64,000 nucleotides of DNA from Companilactobacillus formosensis. GTDB lineage: Bacteria; Bacillota; Bacilli; Lactobacillales; Lactobacillaceae. Where the stretch lies: positions 62,001 through 126,000 of the forward strand of contig NZ_BJDU01000003.1 of assembly GCF_005405305.1 (NCBI RefSeq), in the 5' to 3' direction. Under the pieces are notes generated by a model, which was given only the letters and a program-made list of their open reading frames with translations, was not told the origin of the DNA and did not search any database. The first letter of the stretch is position 1. The number at the start of each line of letters is the position of its first letter. The translations under genes were made by a program, and so were the position numbers. Positions 13,907 through 24,525 of the stretch are shown piece after piece.

Positions 13907-14229
13907 TAACGAGAATAATAAAAATCCTGCTCTCACTGGCCCGCTTAGAGAGTAATCTCTTTGAAAAAGAACTAATTCAATTCGGTTAACACTAAAATTA
14001 TATATAATCATGTCAAGACCGAGCCAAGCCGTGTAGGAAACTCACGGAAGGTGTAACGACTAGATAAATTACCCTAAGCAAACACTACTATGTTATATAG
14101 TAGTTTTTTTTGTATGGAAAAATATCCACGAAGAGTTAGCGCCAATTTTTATATTGGATGAAAATATAGTCTGAACATTATGGAAACATAATGAAGTACG
14201 AGATAAAGAACTCGTACGATAACACATTG
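13907..14229 (+). ncRNA. Group I intron in the tape measure gene (323 nt, no ORF)
   Basis: The sequence has the group I core: an R-like element AACGACTAGA near 14,056 and an S-like element AATATAGTC near 14,171, able to form P7 (GACTA/TAGTC). P2-like AGAGA/TCTCT, P5-like CCGTG/CACGG, a P8-like ACTACTAT/ATAGTAGT hairpin and P9-type hairpins (CATTATG-GAAA-CATAATG; GTACGAG/CTCGTAC) are also present. The exon ends in T and the intron ends in G, as required. P1 may pair GGGT with GCCC inside the intron. Removal restores the tape measure frame exactly. It carries no homing endonuclease. Confidence 0.9.
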
Positions 14230-17200
14230 CAGTCGCAGGTACAGCTTTACGTTCAGCATTAACAAGACTGATGAAACCATCGAAACAAAACGCTGCTGGA
14301 TTTAAAGAATTAGGTATTAACGTTGCTGAATTTAAGAAGGGCACATTAACGCTCCCTGAAATTCTTAACAAGATTAAGACTAATACCCAGGGCTGGACAA
14401 AAGAACAACGTGCGGCAGCTATTGCTACTGCGTTCGGTACAGAAGCCCAAGCTGGTATGAATGCTTTGGTATCAGAAGGTGGAGATGCCTTAACTGAGTT
14501 GACTGAGAAGACTGAAAAGGCTACTGGTTCAACTAAGAAAATTGCTGATACCATGAACAGCACTAAAGCCGCTCAGCTTGCTCAATTTAAAGAGTCACTA
14601 CACGTTTTAGCTATTACCATTGGTGATCAACTAACACCAACATTGATGCCACTTGTAAAAGATGCAACTCAAGTAGTTAAGGCGTTTGGTAATTTAGATA
14701 AGTCCACGCAACAGACTATTGTTAAAACAGCTGCATTTGCCGCTGCTATTGGACCATTATTATCAATTCTTGGTGGTGCAACTCGTGGACTAGGTGCATT
14801 ATCTGGTGCATTCGTAGCTCCATTGCTTGGAATGTCAAGAATGGTTGGTGCAAGTAAGCAGGGAGCTACTGGACTAGGTATCTTAAAGGCCGGATTCAGT
14901 AAAACTGCTTATGAAAGTGGAAACTTCGCTACTAAAGTTGGAACTACTGCTACTAGTGTTGCTACAACCAGTGAAAAAGTAGCTGGTTCAGCTAATACGT
15001 TCACTACTTTTGGAAGTAAAGTTAAAACTGCCGGCTCTGCTGTATTAACATTTGCCGCCGCTAATCCAGTAGCGACTGGTGCAATCGTATTGACTACTGC
15101 AGCATTAGTAGCTGGTGGTGTTTGGTGGGAAACATATGGAAAGAAAGCCTATGAATCAAGCCAAAGAGTAGCTAAATGGGGTTCTGATGTTGGAGCTAGT
15201 GCTGATAGATCATTAACCAAGATTCAAGGTTTCAACCGCCAAGCTAGTCAAGCATTAGGAGAGTTTGGTAACAATGCTCAAGCCAATGGTAAGACTGCTG
15301 CTAAAGCTTTTGAGAATATCGGTAAAGAGATTGAGAATACTGGGAAGAAAGCCAACCAAAGTTTAACAAAAGGCTTGAAAGACCTACCTGATACAGTTAG
15401 AAGTACGGTTGAAAAATCTGTTAATGAGCAAAAATCTGGCAACAACAAGATTGTTTCTCAATCAAGACAATTAAGCTCTAATGTAGCGGGTATTCTTCGT
15501 TCACACAATGGAAATGTTAAGAAACTAACTGATGAACAACGTACTTATATTCAAAACTCTCAAGAGAAATTAAGCAGTAACGAAATCAAATTGCTTGGTA
15601 TTACAGGCAAGAAGAAAGTTGCTGTAATGAAAGCTTTGAATGGTAGCGTCAAAGGTTTAACTGAACAACAAGCTCAGCAAACTATTGATGCACTTGAAAA
15701 GACATCCCTAAAGGAACAGCAAGCTTATCAAAAACAAGCTAAGTCATTAAAATCTTATCGTGACAAAGGGCTATTAAGCGAGAAAGCCTACAGCAAGGCC
15801 ATGTCTCAATTAAGGGACGGTCACAAGAATAGTTTGACTAAGAATTTACAAGCTATTGATAAGTTGGAAAATAATTACAGTGCTAGACATTCCACATCAC
15901 TTGAAGATTTGATGAACAAGGAAAAAATTACCTGGAACGATATAGATAAGACCTTAGATAATACAGCTAAGAACCATAAAGCTAAGCTTTCAGCAATCGC
16001 CCAGGAATACGGCAAGATTGGAACCGTTGCTAAAAAAGCTGGTTCAGATTGGAACTCATTAGTTCTAGATCCAAAAACTGGAAAGATTAAGACTAACGCT
16101 CAAGAAACAATCAACGATACAGCTAAGACTGAACAAGGTTGGGCAAGACTTAAATTTGATTTAAAGAATGCCAAAATCAACAGTAATGCTAAGTCGATGA
16201 TTGGTGAAGCTGCTATTCAATCTGGCCGTTGGGATTCACTACCATGGAATGAAAAGAAGGCAATGATTCGAGTTCAAGGTAATAAAGAATTAACTGGCGT
16301 AGTTAAGCAAATCAAAGATTGGGATAAGCTAACACCTGAACAGAAAACCGCTATTGTTCGAGCCAAGGGCCGAAAAGAACTTGCATTAGCTATGATTGAT
16401 GCAGGTGAGTGGAATAATTTAACTGTTAACCAAAAGGAAGCTTTAGTTAAAACTTCCGGCGAGAAAGATATGATTGATTTGCTTACAAAGGCTGGTGATT
16501 GGGACAAATTAAGTATCGGTGCTAAACAAGCCGTTATCGAAGGCAAGGGCAATGCCGAACTTGTTGATGAATTGAACAATTTAGGCGAGTGGAACAACTT
16601 AACACCTGAACAAAAATCATTGGTTATTAATAACAAAGCTACTGCACCTATTGTGGATGCGATGATAAAAGCTGGTACATGGAACGGGTTAACCTTGAAA
16701 CAACAGGATGCAATCATTCACGATAAAGCTACTGCTAAACTTGTCGAATCATTACAAAAATCTGGAATTTGGAATCAATTAGATTTAAAAACTCAAGATG
16801 CAGTTGTAAATGATAAAGCAACAGGAAAGATTGTTACAGCATTGGCAACTGCTGGTAAATGGCAAAACTTAGATGTTGGAGCCAAGGATGCAATTGTAAA
16901 TGATAAAGCCAGTGCTCCTATTATTGCTGCATTAGTTCAAGAAGGAAAATGGAACGGACTTCCTACTACTGAAAAAGATGCAATTATAAACACTGGCAAT
17001 AGTGCAATGGATTTAGCTAATTTGGTTGTTTCCTATGGTAATTTTGACGCATTATCTGACTCACAAAAAAATCTGATAATTCACGACCAGTCAGCCATGA
17101 CAGCTTTAAGAGAAGCCGGATATGGATTACAAAGTTATAATTTGAAACCAGCTCAACTCAAGCAATTAAAAGCCGAAAATAAAGACTTGATTTCTAAGAC

Positions 17201-18050
17201 TAAAGTCGGTAAAACTGCCGTCGTTCATTTTAATGGTCAATCCGTTGAAATTAAAAAATTAAAAGGTAACAATATTGATGTTTTAGGTAAAATTACTACG
17301 GCTAAAAACGCACTGAATCAGCACAACGCTAAAAAGGTAAAGATAAAGAAGCTTCCTGGTAATAACGTTGATTTATTAAACAAGGTAACAAATGCCAAGT
17401 CACATATTAATGGATATAACGGTTTAAAAGTTCCACCTAAACATTTACCAGCTAAAGATGATGCATCTGGCCCAGCCCACAATGCTACTAATGCTATTGG
17501 TGGATTCCAAGGCAAGCCTAACATCATTACTAAGACACTTAGAACGGTTGTCGAAACTGTTAAGAAAACATTGCACTTAGAAAATGGTACTAGCGATTTT
17601 AATTCTAGTGAAGTAGCTATGGTCAATGATCAACGTGGCTCAACATTCCGTGAGTTGATTCATCTACCAACCGGCGAAAGTTTCGTACCAACTGGTAGAA
17701 ATATATTAATGGCACTTCCACGACATTCACAAGTTGTGCCAGCTAATCAAACTAACCGTTTGCTAGGTGGAATTAAGCAATATGCTAACGGTACTCCTGG
17801 ATATTCAAGCGTTGTTAAAGACTTTACTGAATTAAGTCCAAGTCTTACTAATCAGACAACTCAATACTTTAATTCAAGTAACCCAGTCAATAACAGTCCT
17901 GTAAACAACCACAATGAATACACAATCAACATTCAAGCAGCTGTCTCAAGTGACATGGATATTAGAAAGCTAGCGGATAAGGTAATGAGAGAAATTAAGC
18001 GAAAAGATGATAGAAATATACTAGCTCAGGGAGGAGGAGTTAACTATTAA
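14230..18050 (+). CDS. Tape measure protein, exon 2
   Basis: Joined to exon 1 this gives a 1,623-residue protein, whose length would set tail length. Exon 2 begins with the second half of the conserved domain (SVAGTALRSALTRL, TKEQRAAAIATAFGTEA). It has hydrophobic helices (AAFAAAIGPLLSILGGA; ANPVATGAIVLTTAALVAGG) and a long helical region. About ten tandem repeats of 30 residues, built around GxWxxLxxxxKxAIV, run from about 16,140 to 17,090. The C-terminus (SFVPTGRNILMALPRHSQV) is typical of lactobacillus tape measure proteins. The stop overlaps the probable ATT start of dit. Confidence 0.9.
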
Positions 18051-18786
18051 AGATGGAGAATTTGTAATCGATAATATTTCAAGTGTGGATGTATTAAATT
18101 CACGTATTACATCATTTGTTAAAATTCCGCTTCCAAAGCGAAAAGGGAGTTTGACAAGTATTGATGGTTCTAGCAAAGCTTTAATTTCTGATGAAAATTC
18201 ATACGAGAATCGTGAATTCGAATTAGAATTCGCAACCATGGCTAAGACCGAACAGGAACGATATAACTTAGAGGGTCAGCTATTTACATTGTTTGACGGA
18301 TTTGATTATAAGCCATTTAGAATATATACAGACCCTAATTTTACATACTTTGTTAAGAACATCGATAATGTGGAAGTTGATAGAATTACACGTTTATCTA
18401 ATGCTAGAATCTATAAATATAAATTGTCAGCAGCAGCGTTTAAATATTTTGAAATCGATAAAGAATTAACTTTCTCAGAACCTTTTGAGCTAGTTAGTTC
18501 TTTTTTATTTGATGCGAAACCATATTTCAAAATTACTGGTAATGGCGCTGTTAAATTTCAAATTAATGATCGTACTTTTGATTTAAACATTGACGGTTTT
18601 ATTGAGTTGGATTCAGCTGAAGAAAACCAAGATGCTTTTAAGACCAAAGACGATGGGAGCATCACATTCGTTAATGAGAATACGACTATAGACGAATTTC
18701 CCTCTCTCTCTCGTGGAGTTAATAAAATCTCCTGGGATGGGGATGTATCACAAGTAATCGTTAGACCAAGGTGGCGAACAATATGA
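18046..18786 (+). CDS. Distal tail protein (Dit), probable ATT start
   Basis: The 246-residue hub protein attaches the baseplate to the tail tube. The frame is open 5' of GTG 18,085, and GGGAGGAGG at 18,030-18,038 points to ATT 18,046. The additional residues KDGEFVIDNISS fit the usual Dit start. The body (ITSFVKIPLPKRKGSLTSIDG) is typical of the Sipho_tail family. The gene overlaps the tape measure stop (ATTAA). Confidence 0.82.
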   Translation: MKDGEFVIDNISSVDVLNSRITSFVKIPLPKRKGSLTSIDGSSKALISDENSYENREFELEFATMAKTEQERYNLEGQLFTLFDGFDYKPFRIYTDPNFTYFVKNIDNVEVDRITRLSNARIYKYKLSAAAFKYFEIDKELTFSEPFELVSSFLFDAKPYFKITGNGAVKFQINDRTFDLNIDGFIELDSAEENQDAFKTKDDGSITFVNENTTIDEFPSLSRGVNKISWDGDVSQVIVRPRWRTI

Positions 18787-20501
18787 CACCAATTTTATAC
18801 AAAGCAGATGAAACTGATTTCACTAGTAATGGATTAGGTAAGATAACTGGGATTATTCAAAAGAGTGCTATTGTTCAAAATACACTGAATGGTGCTTATA
18901 CATTTGACTTTGAATTGGCCAAGAACAGTCGATTCTATAATGTTGTTAAAGAAGAAATGATAGTGAAAGTTAAACCTGATTCAGTTCGAGATTATGACCT
19001 GTTTATGATTACTGACATCGATAAGGATTCCACATCTGGATATGTCAAGGTTTCATGTAGTCATATTAGTGTGATTCTTAATAATTACATGGCTCAAAGT
19101 CAAATTCCAATTGATGGATTTACAGCATCGTATATTTTGGATTACATCAAGAATGCCACTAATACGCCAAGTCAGTTCAGCTTGACAACTGACATTGATG
19201 AGCAGTTTACAGACACTAACGTTATTTTTGAACCTAATACTAACATCAATGAAATGGTTCTAGGCTCAGCCAATTCAATTGCTAAAGTAACTGGTACATA
19301 CGTGTTAAAAGATAAATTCAATATGAATTTAACTAAGGCCGATGATTTTAAGACAATTGTTTTGAGAAAAGGAAAGAATATCTCAAATATATCTGTAAAA
19401 CGTTCACTTAATGGATTAGTAACAGCAATCATCCCTTATTACAAGCCTAGAGAGGGAAAAAATAAAGAACCCATTTATGGAAGTAAAATAAAAAGTCCAC
19501 TCTATTCAAAATACCAGCACGAGTATTTGAAAGCAGTGGACTTTTCTAGTGCAGTCGAAGGCGGAAAGGATTTCTCCGCGGAAGCAAACAATTATTTCAA
19601 TGACAATCCAGGAATCGATAAGCCAGCATATGATGTTGAAATCAATACATTTGAATATCGAAGTCTTAGAAAACAGAAGTTTGAACTTGCTGACTTTGCT
19701 AAGATTTATGATCCCGATTTTGATATCAATGTTCAACTAAGAATTTATGAAATGCAATTCGACCCTATTAATGAAAGTGCAACAGTCATTAAAGCAGGTA
19801 CTCAAGCTACATCAGTATTTCATAACTTAGAAAAGAAAATTGATAACGTTTCCGGAGATGTATCTGATGTAAAAGAGGATGTTAAAGATACAAATGATGC
19901 AATCGGCGACGTTCAAGATAATCTAGAAAGTACCGCAGCAGAAGCACAACGCCGCATTGACAAAGTTAAGCAGGACGTAGCTAACACTCAATCGGACATG
20001 ACCAAAGTCATGAACAATGGTGGGAACAATAAAATCGAGTGGTCACCAAATTTAATGAATGCCACTCAAATGAAAATTCACACTTCATATGGTTATTGGC
20101 TATTAGACGATGCTGGTGCAGGTTTCCACAAAAACGATGGAACTGTAATGAACGGGCTATCTGCTGATGGTCGAATTTATGCGGATTCTATAACCGGCAA
20201 TACTTTGACAGGTACTACCATCAATGGTGGAAACATTAATGGTGGAATTATTGACGGTGCTCAATTCGTAGCTGGGTCAATCAAAACTAAGTCACATGCT
20301 CAATTTCTTAACTCGGCTGGACAGGTTTCTACTTCAGTCGCTAGTTATGGTATTTCAACACCCGCTTTAACTGTGGACGGTGATATCGATAAGGCCGTTA
20401 ATGCTAACATTCAATATCTACACGTTAGTGGAAACATTTCCGGTAACGCGTCAGGACTGTATTTACAAGGACCCGTGTATGTGGATGGGAGAAAAATTTA
20501 A
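18783..20501 (+). CDS. Tail-associated endopeptidase-type protein (Tal)
   Basis: The 572-residue protein starts MTPILYKADETDFTSNGLG, as in prophage endopeptidase tail proteins that close the tail tip and help penetrate the wall. A coiled-coil segment (residues about 345-400) is followed by a beta-helix-like C-terminus rich in Gly/Asn repeats (TINGGNINGGIIDG). ATG 18,783 is preferred to GTG 18,771 because AAGGTGG lies 8 nt before it. It overlaps dit. Confidence 0.8.
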   Translation: MTPILYKADETDFTSNGLGKITGIIQKSAIVQNTLNGAYTFDFELAKNSRFYNVVKEEMIVKVKPDSVRDYDLFMITDIDKDSTSGYVKVSCSHISVILNNYMAQSQIPIDGFTASYILDYIKNATNTPSQFSLTTDIDEQFTDTNVIFEPNTNINEMVLGSANSIAKVTGTYVLKDKFNMNLTKADDFKTIVLRKGKNISNISVKRSLNGLVTAIIPYYKPREGKNKEPIYGSKIKSPLYSKYQHEYLKAVDFSSAVEGGKDFSAEANNYFNDNPGIDKPAYDVEINTFEYRSLRKQKFELADFAKIYDPDFDINVQLRIYEMQFDPINESATVIKAGTQATSVFHNLEKKIDNVSGDVSDVKEDVKDTNDAIGDVQDNLESTAAEAQRRIDKVKQDVANTQSDMTKVMNNGGNNKIEWSPNLMNATQMKIHTSYGYWLLDDAGAGFHKNDGTVMNGLSADGRIYADSITGNTLTGTTINGGNINGGIIDGAQFVAGSIKTKSHAQFLNSAGQVSTSVASYGISTPALTVDGDIDKAVNANIQYLHVSGNISGNASGLYLQGPVYVDGRKI

Positions 20502-20720
20502 ATGAAAAAATTAAATACAAATAAGGTAGCAGAAGTGACTGCTAACGAATTGATTGAAAAATATAAAGAAAAATTAACTCAATCGGATTCCGAAAACATG
20601 ATTATGGCTATTCAATTGCAAAAGCAACAAGCATTAATTAAAGAGGTGTTTAACAAGGCACCTGAGGCTTTTCCTGGCGATTACATTTTGAAGGAGGAAA
20701 ATAATGTTAAAAACAAGTAG
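20502..20720 (+). CDS. Small phage tail-operon protein, 72 aa
   Basis: The ATG directly follows the Tal stop. The product is helical (NELIEKYKEKLTQSDSENMIMAIQLQKQQ) and soluble. Small ORFs of this kind are common between Tal and BppU-type genes. Function unknown. The 3' end overlaps the next ORF. Confidence 0.6.
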   Translation: MKKLNTNKVAEVTANELIEKYKEKLTQSDSENMIMAIQLQKQQALIKEVFNKAPEAFPGDYILKEENNVKNK

Positions 20721-20916
20721 AACTGTGTATTTAAACGGGACATCTACAAACGAAAATAATGACGTGCTGGCAAACTTCAATGCAAACTTGAATGGTGCTG
20801 GTACTTTTAATATTTCCGAAACGATTATTGACAGATCAGATATGGACACAATCGAAAAAGACTTCGAAGAATTTCGAACACAAGCTAAAACTTTAATGGA
20901 AAAGGAGGAAAACTAG
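20704..20916 (+). CDS. Small phage tail-operon protein, 70 aa
   Basis: AAGGAGG precedes the ATG. The product has a short beta-like N-terminus (RTVYLNGTS) and an acidic helical C-terminus. The stop abuts the ATG of the BppU-like gene. No family recognised; probable baseplate accessory by context. Confidence 0.6.
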   Translation: MLKTSRTVYLNGTSTNENNDVLANFNANLNGAGTFNISETIIDRSDMDTIEKDFEEFRTQAKTLMEKEEN

Positions 20917-22593
20917 ATGGCATTACCGCCAATCATATTAGATACAGACAAGACAACTCCAATTTACGAGCTGCCTTTAAAGATTCGTCAAGGTGACACA
21001 GGCGACGAGCTACAAGTTACTTTAGGAAAGTCATTCGAAAAGTACACCGATTTATCCAAAGTTGATGTTGAACTCATCGCCAAAACACCCGACCAACGAC
21101 TAATTAAGCAGGCTGTGACCGATAAGTCGGGAAATACATTCAAAGTCAAGTTTCCAGATGAAATGTACACAAACGTTGGTGTCTTCAGAAATATGTATTT
21201 CAAAATCGGAGACGACTCCACATCAAGCGTGAAGTTAGTCGTGCTGCAAGGAATCGGATCAATAAAAGAAGCAGGCAGTTATATTGATGACTTTGAAACA
21301 TTAATCGAGGAAGCCGAATCTTATGTTTCAGCCTTAAAAGACTTTTCCGATAACGGAAATGCAAAGATTGATAATAAAGTTGCAGAATTAACCGGCAAGA
21401 TGACTGACTTCGTGGATAAGTCAAAGGAAGACTTAGATGCTGCTAAAAAGGCGTGGAGTACATTCCAAAGTAATTCACAGACAGAATTTACAGATGCTCA
21501 AAACAAACGAGCAAGTGACTTTAATAATCAAACAAGCGGCTTTGAAACTGATTTTGGTAAGCAAAAAGCAGACTTCGAAAACAGATTTAAAGCACTGTTG
21601 GCAACGCTACAAGGCGACTATGACGACTTCAAAGCATTAATTAATAAAGACGTTGCAGATTTAAATACATCTTTAGATAGTTTAGATAGCCAAGCAACAG
21701 ACGTTAAAAATAAATATGACGCTTTGAAAGCTCAATTGGATTTGGCCGCTCAAAATATTAGTGGTGTCAGGACTAACTTATACCAAGATACTCGTGATTT
21801 TGATAACCCTGGTTTATGGACTTACTTTTCGAACTGGCGTAAAACTGGTGAAAAATTTAATGGATTAACAGTCATGGAAACGAACGCTAATTGGCAGGGC
21901 TTAGGACAAAATTTACAAGCTAAGAAAGGTGATACTTATACCTTTTCAGTGTATGCCAGATACAAAAGTGGTGCTGGTGAATCTAGTATGTATTTTTCAC
22001 CCTCAGGTACGATTATTACAAACTATGGGAAAGTGGTGGTTTCTTTAAATGAGACATGGCAAAGGGTCTCAGGAACTGCGACCGTAACCACTGATGGCAT
22101 AATAAATGCGCGTATTGAAAAAACTAATGACAATATCAATACCTTGCTCATTGCAGGGCCAAAACTTGAAAAAGGACCCATAGCAACTGATTACTCGCTC
22201 AACCCACTAGATATTGCGACTGACGGAAGTGTTCAAACATCTATCAAAAACGCTTTAGCCGACTACTCCACAAATGCCGAGGTCGACAGTAAAATTTCTA
22301 CAGGTGTTGGACAAGCCAAAACATACGCCGAGCAAACCATTAAGGGAATTATCGGTGCGGCTCCCGAAACACTTGATACCATTGCGGAACTTGCTAATGC
22401 CGTGACTGAAAATAAAGACGGTGTTCAAGCTATCAATGAGGGAATCACGAAAAAAGCCGACAAGACGGACGTTACAGCACTTCAGAACACTGTTCAGACC
22501 ATGATCACTTCAATCAGTCAAGCCGACTATGATGCTTTAGTTAAAACTGGAACTGTTAATCCGAAAATTATGTATGTGATTCCTGATGCTTAA
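20917..22593 (+). CDS. Baseplate upper protein (BppU-like) with carbohydrate-binding-like domain
   Basis: The 558-residue protein opens with a BppU N-terminal-like domain (residues 1-120: PIYELPLKIRQGDTGDELQV, FRNMYFKIGDD). A long coiled coil follows (about 130-285). A beta-sandwich resembling a carbohydrate-binding module comes next (about 290-430: NPGLWTYFSNWRKTGE, YARYKSGAGESSMYFSP). The C-terminus is helical and resembles sequences often found at the end of phage fibres (TIAELANAVTENKDGVQ). It likely anchors or forms the receptor-binding fibre. Confidence 0.75.
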   Translation: MALPPIILDTDKTTPIYELPLKIRQGDTGDELQVTLGKSFEKYTDLSKVDVELIAKTPDQRLIKQAVTDKSGNTFKVKFPDEMYTNVGVFRNMYFKIGDDSTSSVKLVVLQGIGSIKEAGSYIDDFETLIEEAESYVSALKDFSDNGNAKIDNKVAELTGKMTDFVDKSKEDLDAAKKAWSTFQSNSQTEFTDAQNKRASDFNNQTSGFETDFGKQKADFENRFKALLATLQGDYDDFKALINKDVADLNTSLDSLDSQATDVKNKYDALKAQLDLAAQNISGVRTNLYQDTRDFDNPGLWTYFSNWRKTGEKFNGLTVMETNANWQGLGQNLQAKKGDTYTFSVYARYKSGAGESSMYFSPSGTIITNYGKVVVSLNETWQRVSGTATVTTDGIINARIEKTNDNINTLLIAGPKLEKGPIATDYSLNPLDIATDGSVQTSIKNALADYSTNAEVDSKISTGVGQAKTYAEQTIKGIIGAAPETLDTIAELANAVTENKDGVQAINEGITKKADKTDVTALQNTVQTMITSISQADYDALVKTGTVNPKIMYVIPDA

Positions 22594-22640
22594 GGAGGTT
22601 AGATTATGAATTTAAAAATTGATATAGGAGATATAAAATT

Positions 22641-23069
22641 ATGGGATTAATGCTTAATAATCAGCCAATCAAGGGTGAAGTACATTTAGGTAAACAGACT
22701 ATTGGAAAGATGTACTATAATAACAAATTGGTATATGAGAATATGTTGGCTAGTGGGACAGTTATTTGGGAAGGAGATACGAATGTCTCGGAAAAAGACA
22801 CTAGTAATTATAAGAATAATTACATAAAGCTTGAAAAAATAAATAATGATTGGAGTAACTTAGCAGGCTTGGAAATTAGTTGGTATATTGATCCCTCTCC
22901 TCAAATTCCATATAGTGCAACCGTGAAAAGAGAGGATTTAAAAAATCATTCATTTGTCGGTGTAAACAATGGAATAGAATTAGGAAACTGGAGCGAAAAT
23001 TCAAACGTTCTATACTTTAAGGTTAGTTATATCCAGGATTGCCACATTACCAAAATCACAGCCTTATAG
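22641..23069 (+). CDS. Phage tail-tip hypothetical protein, 142 aa
   Basis: The protein begins MGLMLNNQPIKGEVHLGKQTIGKMYYNNKLVYE, a short beta-repeat often seen at the start of small phage fibre proteins. A beta-rich domain with several Trp follows. A 14-codon ORF (22,606-22,650) with its own AAGGAGG overlaps its start and may be a coupling peptide. Function is inferred only from position between BppU-like gene and holin. Confidence 0.55.
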   Translation: MGLMLNNQPIKGEVHLGKQTIGKMYYNNKLVYENMLASGTVIWEGDTNVSEKDTSNYKNNYIKLEKINNDWSNLAGLEISWYIDPSPQIPYSATVKREDLKNHSFVGVNNGIELGNWSENSNVLYFKVSYIQDCHITKITAL

Positions 23070-23108
23070 GCTTATTTTTTTACGAAAAAACGGGGAGATG
23101 AAATATAT

Positions 23109-23528
23109 ATGTATGCACCATTACCAAACGTCGGTCCAATGAATTGGATTGACGCAATGGAACACTTAGACACAAATCCATTATTATTCACACTGGCAGT
23201 TTTAATTTTCGCTGATGTGATAACTGGAATTTCAAAATCACTAGTAACATCCACTACCGACAGTTCAATCGGAAAAAAAGGATTTGCTATTCATATCACG
23301 ATCATATTGCTAGTTTGGTTGCTTTATCCGTGGTCAATTGCTATCGGATATAAGTGGGTAGGCGATGCGGTTCTGTGGTTGTGGATTTTTATGTATGCTA
23401 CGTCAATCACAGAGAACGTAGGACAAATGGGCTTACCATTACCACACTTTATCAAGGATAGGCTTAATAAGCTTAGTGATTACGCTGAAAATGGCGAGCC
23501 AAAGAACGAAAATAAGGAGGACAAATAA
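23109..23528 (+). CDS. Phage holin
   Basis: The 139-residue protein has about three to four hydrophobic segments and a charged C-terminal tail. LLFTLAVLIFADVITGISKSL at residues 25-45 is characteristic of the phage_holin_4/TcdE-type family. Holins open the membrane for the endolysin. The stop overlaps the endolysin ATG region (AAGGAGGACAAATAATG). Confidence 0.85.
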   Translation: MYAPLPNVGPMNWIDAMEHLDTNPLLFTLAVLIFADVITGISKSLVTSTTDSSIGKKGFAIHITIILLVWLLYPWSIAIGYKWVGDAVLWLWIFMYATSITENVGQMGLPLPHFIKDRLNKLSDYAENGEPKNENKEDK

Positions 23529-24478
23529 TGAATTTTAATGTTGACAATACTTTTGAATTAGGAACTTATGAAGGTTCATCCCAACGTACAACTAATAAAT
23601 TTATTGTTTTGCACGAAACGACAAATATCGGCGCCAAAGCCAACGCAAGCTACTTCAAGAATAATTGGGCGACAACTCAAACGTACGTCCAATACGTCAT
23701 TGGTGACGGTGGCAAAATTTATCAAGTTGGTGCTGACGGCTATCAAGCCTGGGGAGCAGGTAGCTATGCTAATGCCAACTCGCCAGTTCAAATTGAACTA
23801 GCTAGAACTACCGATAAGGTCGCCTTTAAGAAGGACTACGAAGTGTTCGTTAATTTCGCACGTGCCAAGGCTCAAGAATTTAGCATCCCTACTACACTTG
23901 ATGCTTATGGAAATGGAGTTAAAACACACAAATGGATTAGCGATAACATCTGGGGTTCACATACTGATCCAGTGGTTAGCTACCTGGAACCATTCTGGGG
24001 TATTACACAAGACCAACTAGCTCATGACATTGCCAACGGAATCAGCGAACCAGTAGCACCTAAGAAGACGTTTACTAATATCAACAACGTTGTTACTGTA
24101 TTAAATGGCAATATCAAAGGCTATACGACATATAAGCTCGACGGTTCAGCTAACCCTACTACTAACATTGCCCCCAACACTGGCTGGGTATCATTGGGTA
24201 TCGAGATGATTAATGGCAAGCCTCATTACTTGATTGGTAGAGACATCTACATTCCTCAATCAATTACCACGTTCAAAGGCAAAGTACTGATCAATTCAGA
24301 CATCCCTGTACATGCCGTAAATCTCAAAGGCGAAGTAGTAGGTGCTAATCTCGATGGTGGTTCAGCCTGGAAGTATGTAGCGGTTGTTAACGTTCCTAAA
24401 GTTGGTTACTGCTACAAAATTGCCACGGACATGTATCTACCACTCAAATATGCTCAAGGCTCTGGATATAAAGGATAA
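23528..24478 (+). CDS. Endolysin, N-acetylmuramoyl-L-alanine amidase
   Basis: The 316-residue lysin has an N-terminal Amidase_2-type domain (about 20-170), with zinc-ligand candidates in VLHETTN, THKWISD and GSHTDP. The C-terminal part (about 185-316) has repeated YLIGRDIYIPQ / YKIATDMYLPL units like the SLAP-type wall-binding modules of lactobacillus lysins. There is no signal peptide, so export depends on the holin upstream. It is the last phage gene. Confidence 0.87.
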   Translation: MNFNVDNTFELGTYEGSSQRTTNKFIVLHETTNIGAKANASYFKNNWATTQTYVQYVIGDGGKIYQVGADGYQAWGAGSYANANSPVQIELARTTDKVAFKKDYEVFVNFARAKAQEFSIPTTLDAYGNGVKTHKWISDNIWGSHTDPVVSYLEPFWGITQDQLAHDIANGISEPVAPKKTFTNINNVVTVLNGNIKGYTTYKLDGSANPTTNIAPNTGWVSLGIEMINGKPHYLIGRDIYIPQSITTFKGKVLINSDIPVHAVNLKGEVVGANLDGGSAWKYVAVVNVPKVGYCYKIATDMYLPLKYAQGSGYKG

Positions 24479-24525
24479 ATTTTAAGCGGTAAATGCTAGA
24501 CAAATATAATAATATGCGTTATCTT

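Noticed and set aside
13907-13989. Apparent natural C-terminus of a short tape measure protein
   Set aside because: The codons after GIEG are intron sequence; ligation to 14,230 restores the conserved domain, so the stop is not used in the spliced message.
14085-14112. Hairpin plus T8 read as a transcription terminator
   Set aside because: It falls where the P8 arm of the intron is expected, inside one gene. It may still cause some termination, but it is best explained as part of the ribozyme.
14093-14563. 156-codon ORF on the minus strand across the intron and exon 2
   Set aside because: It is antisense to the tape measure exon and the group I intron, has no ribosome binding site and no recognisable domain.
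16274-16717. 147-codon minus-strand ORF in the tape measure repeats
   Set aside because: Long antisense frames arise from the repeat periodicity and codon bias; no site or domain supports it.
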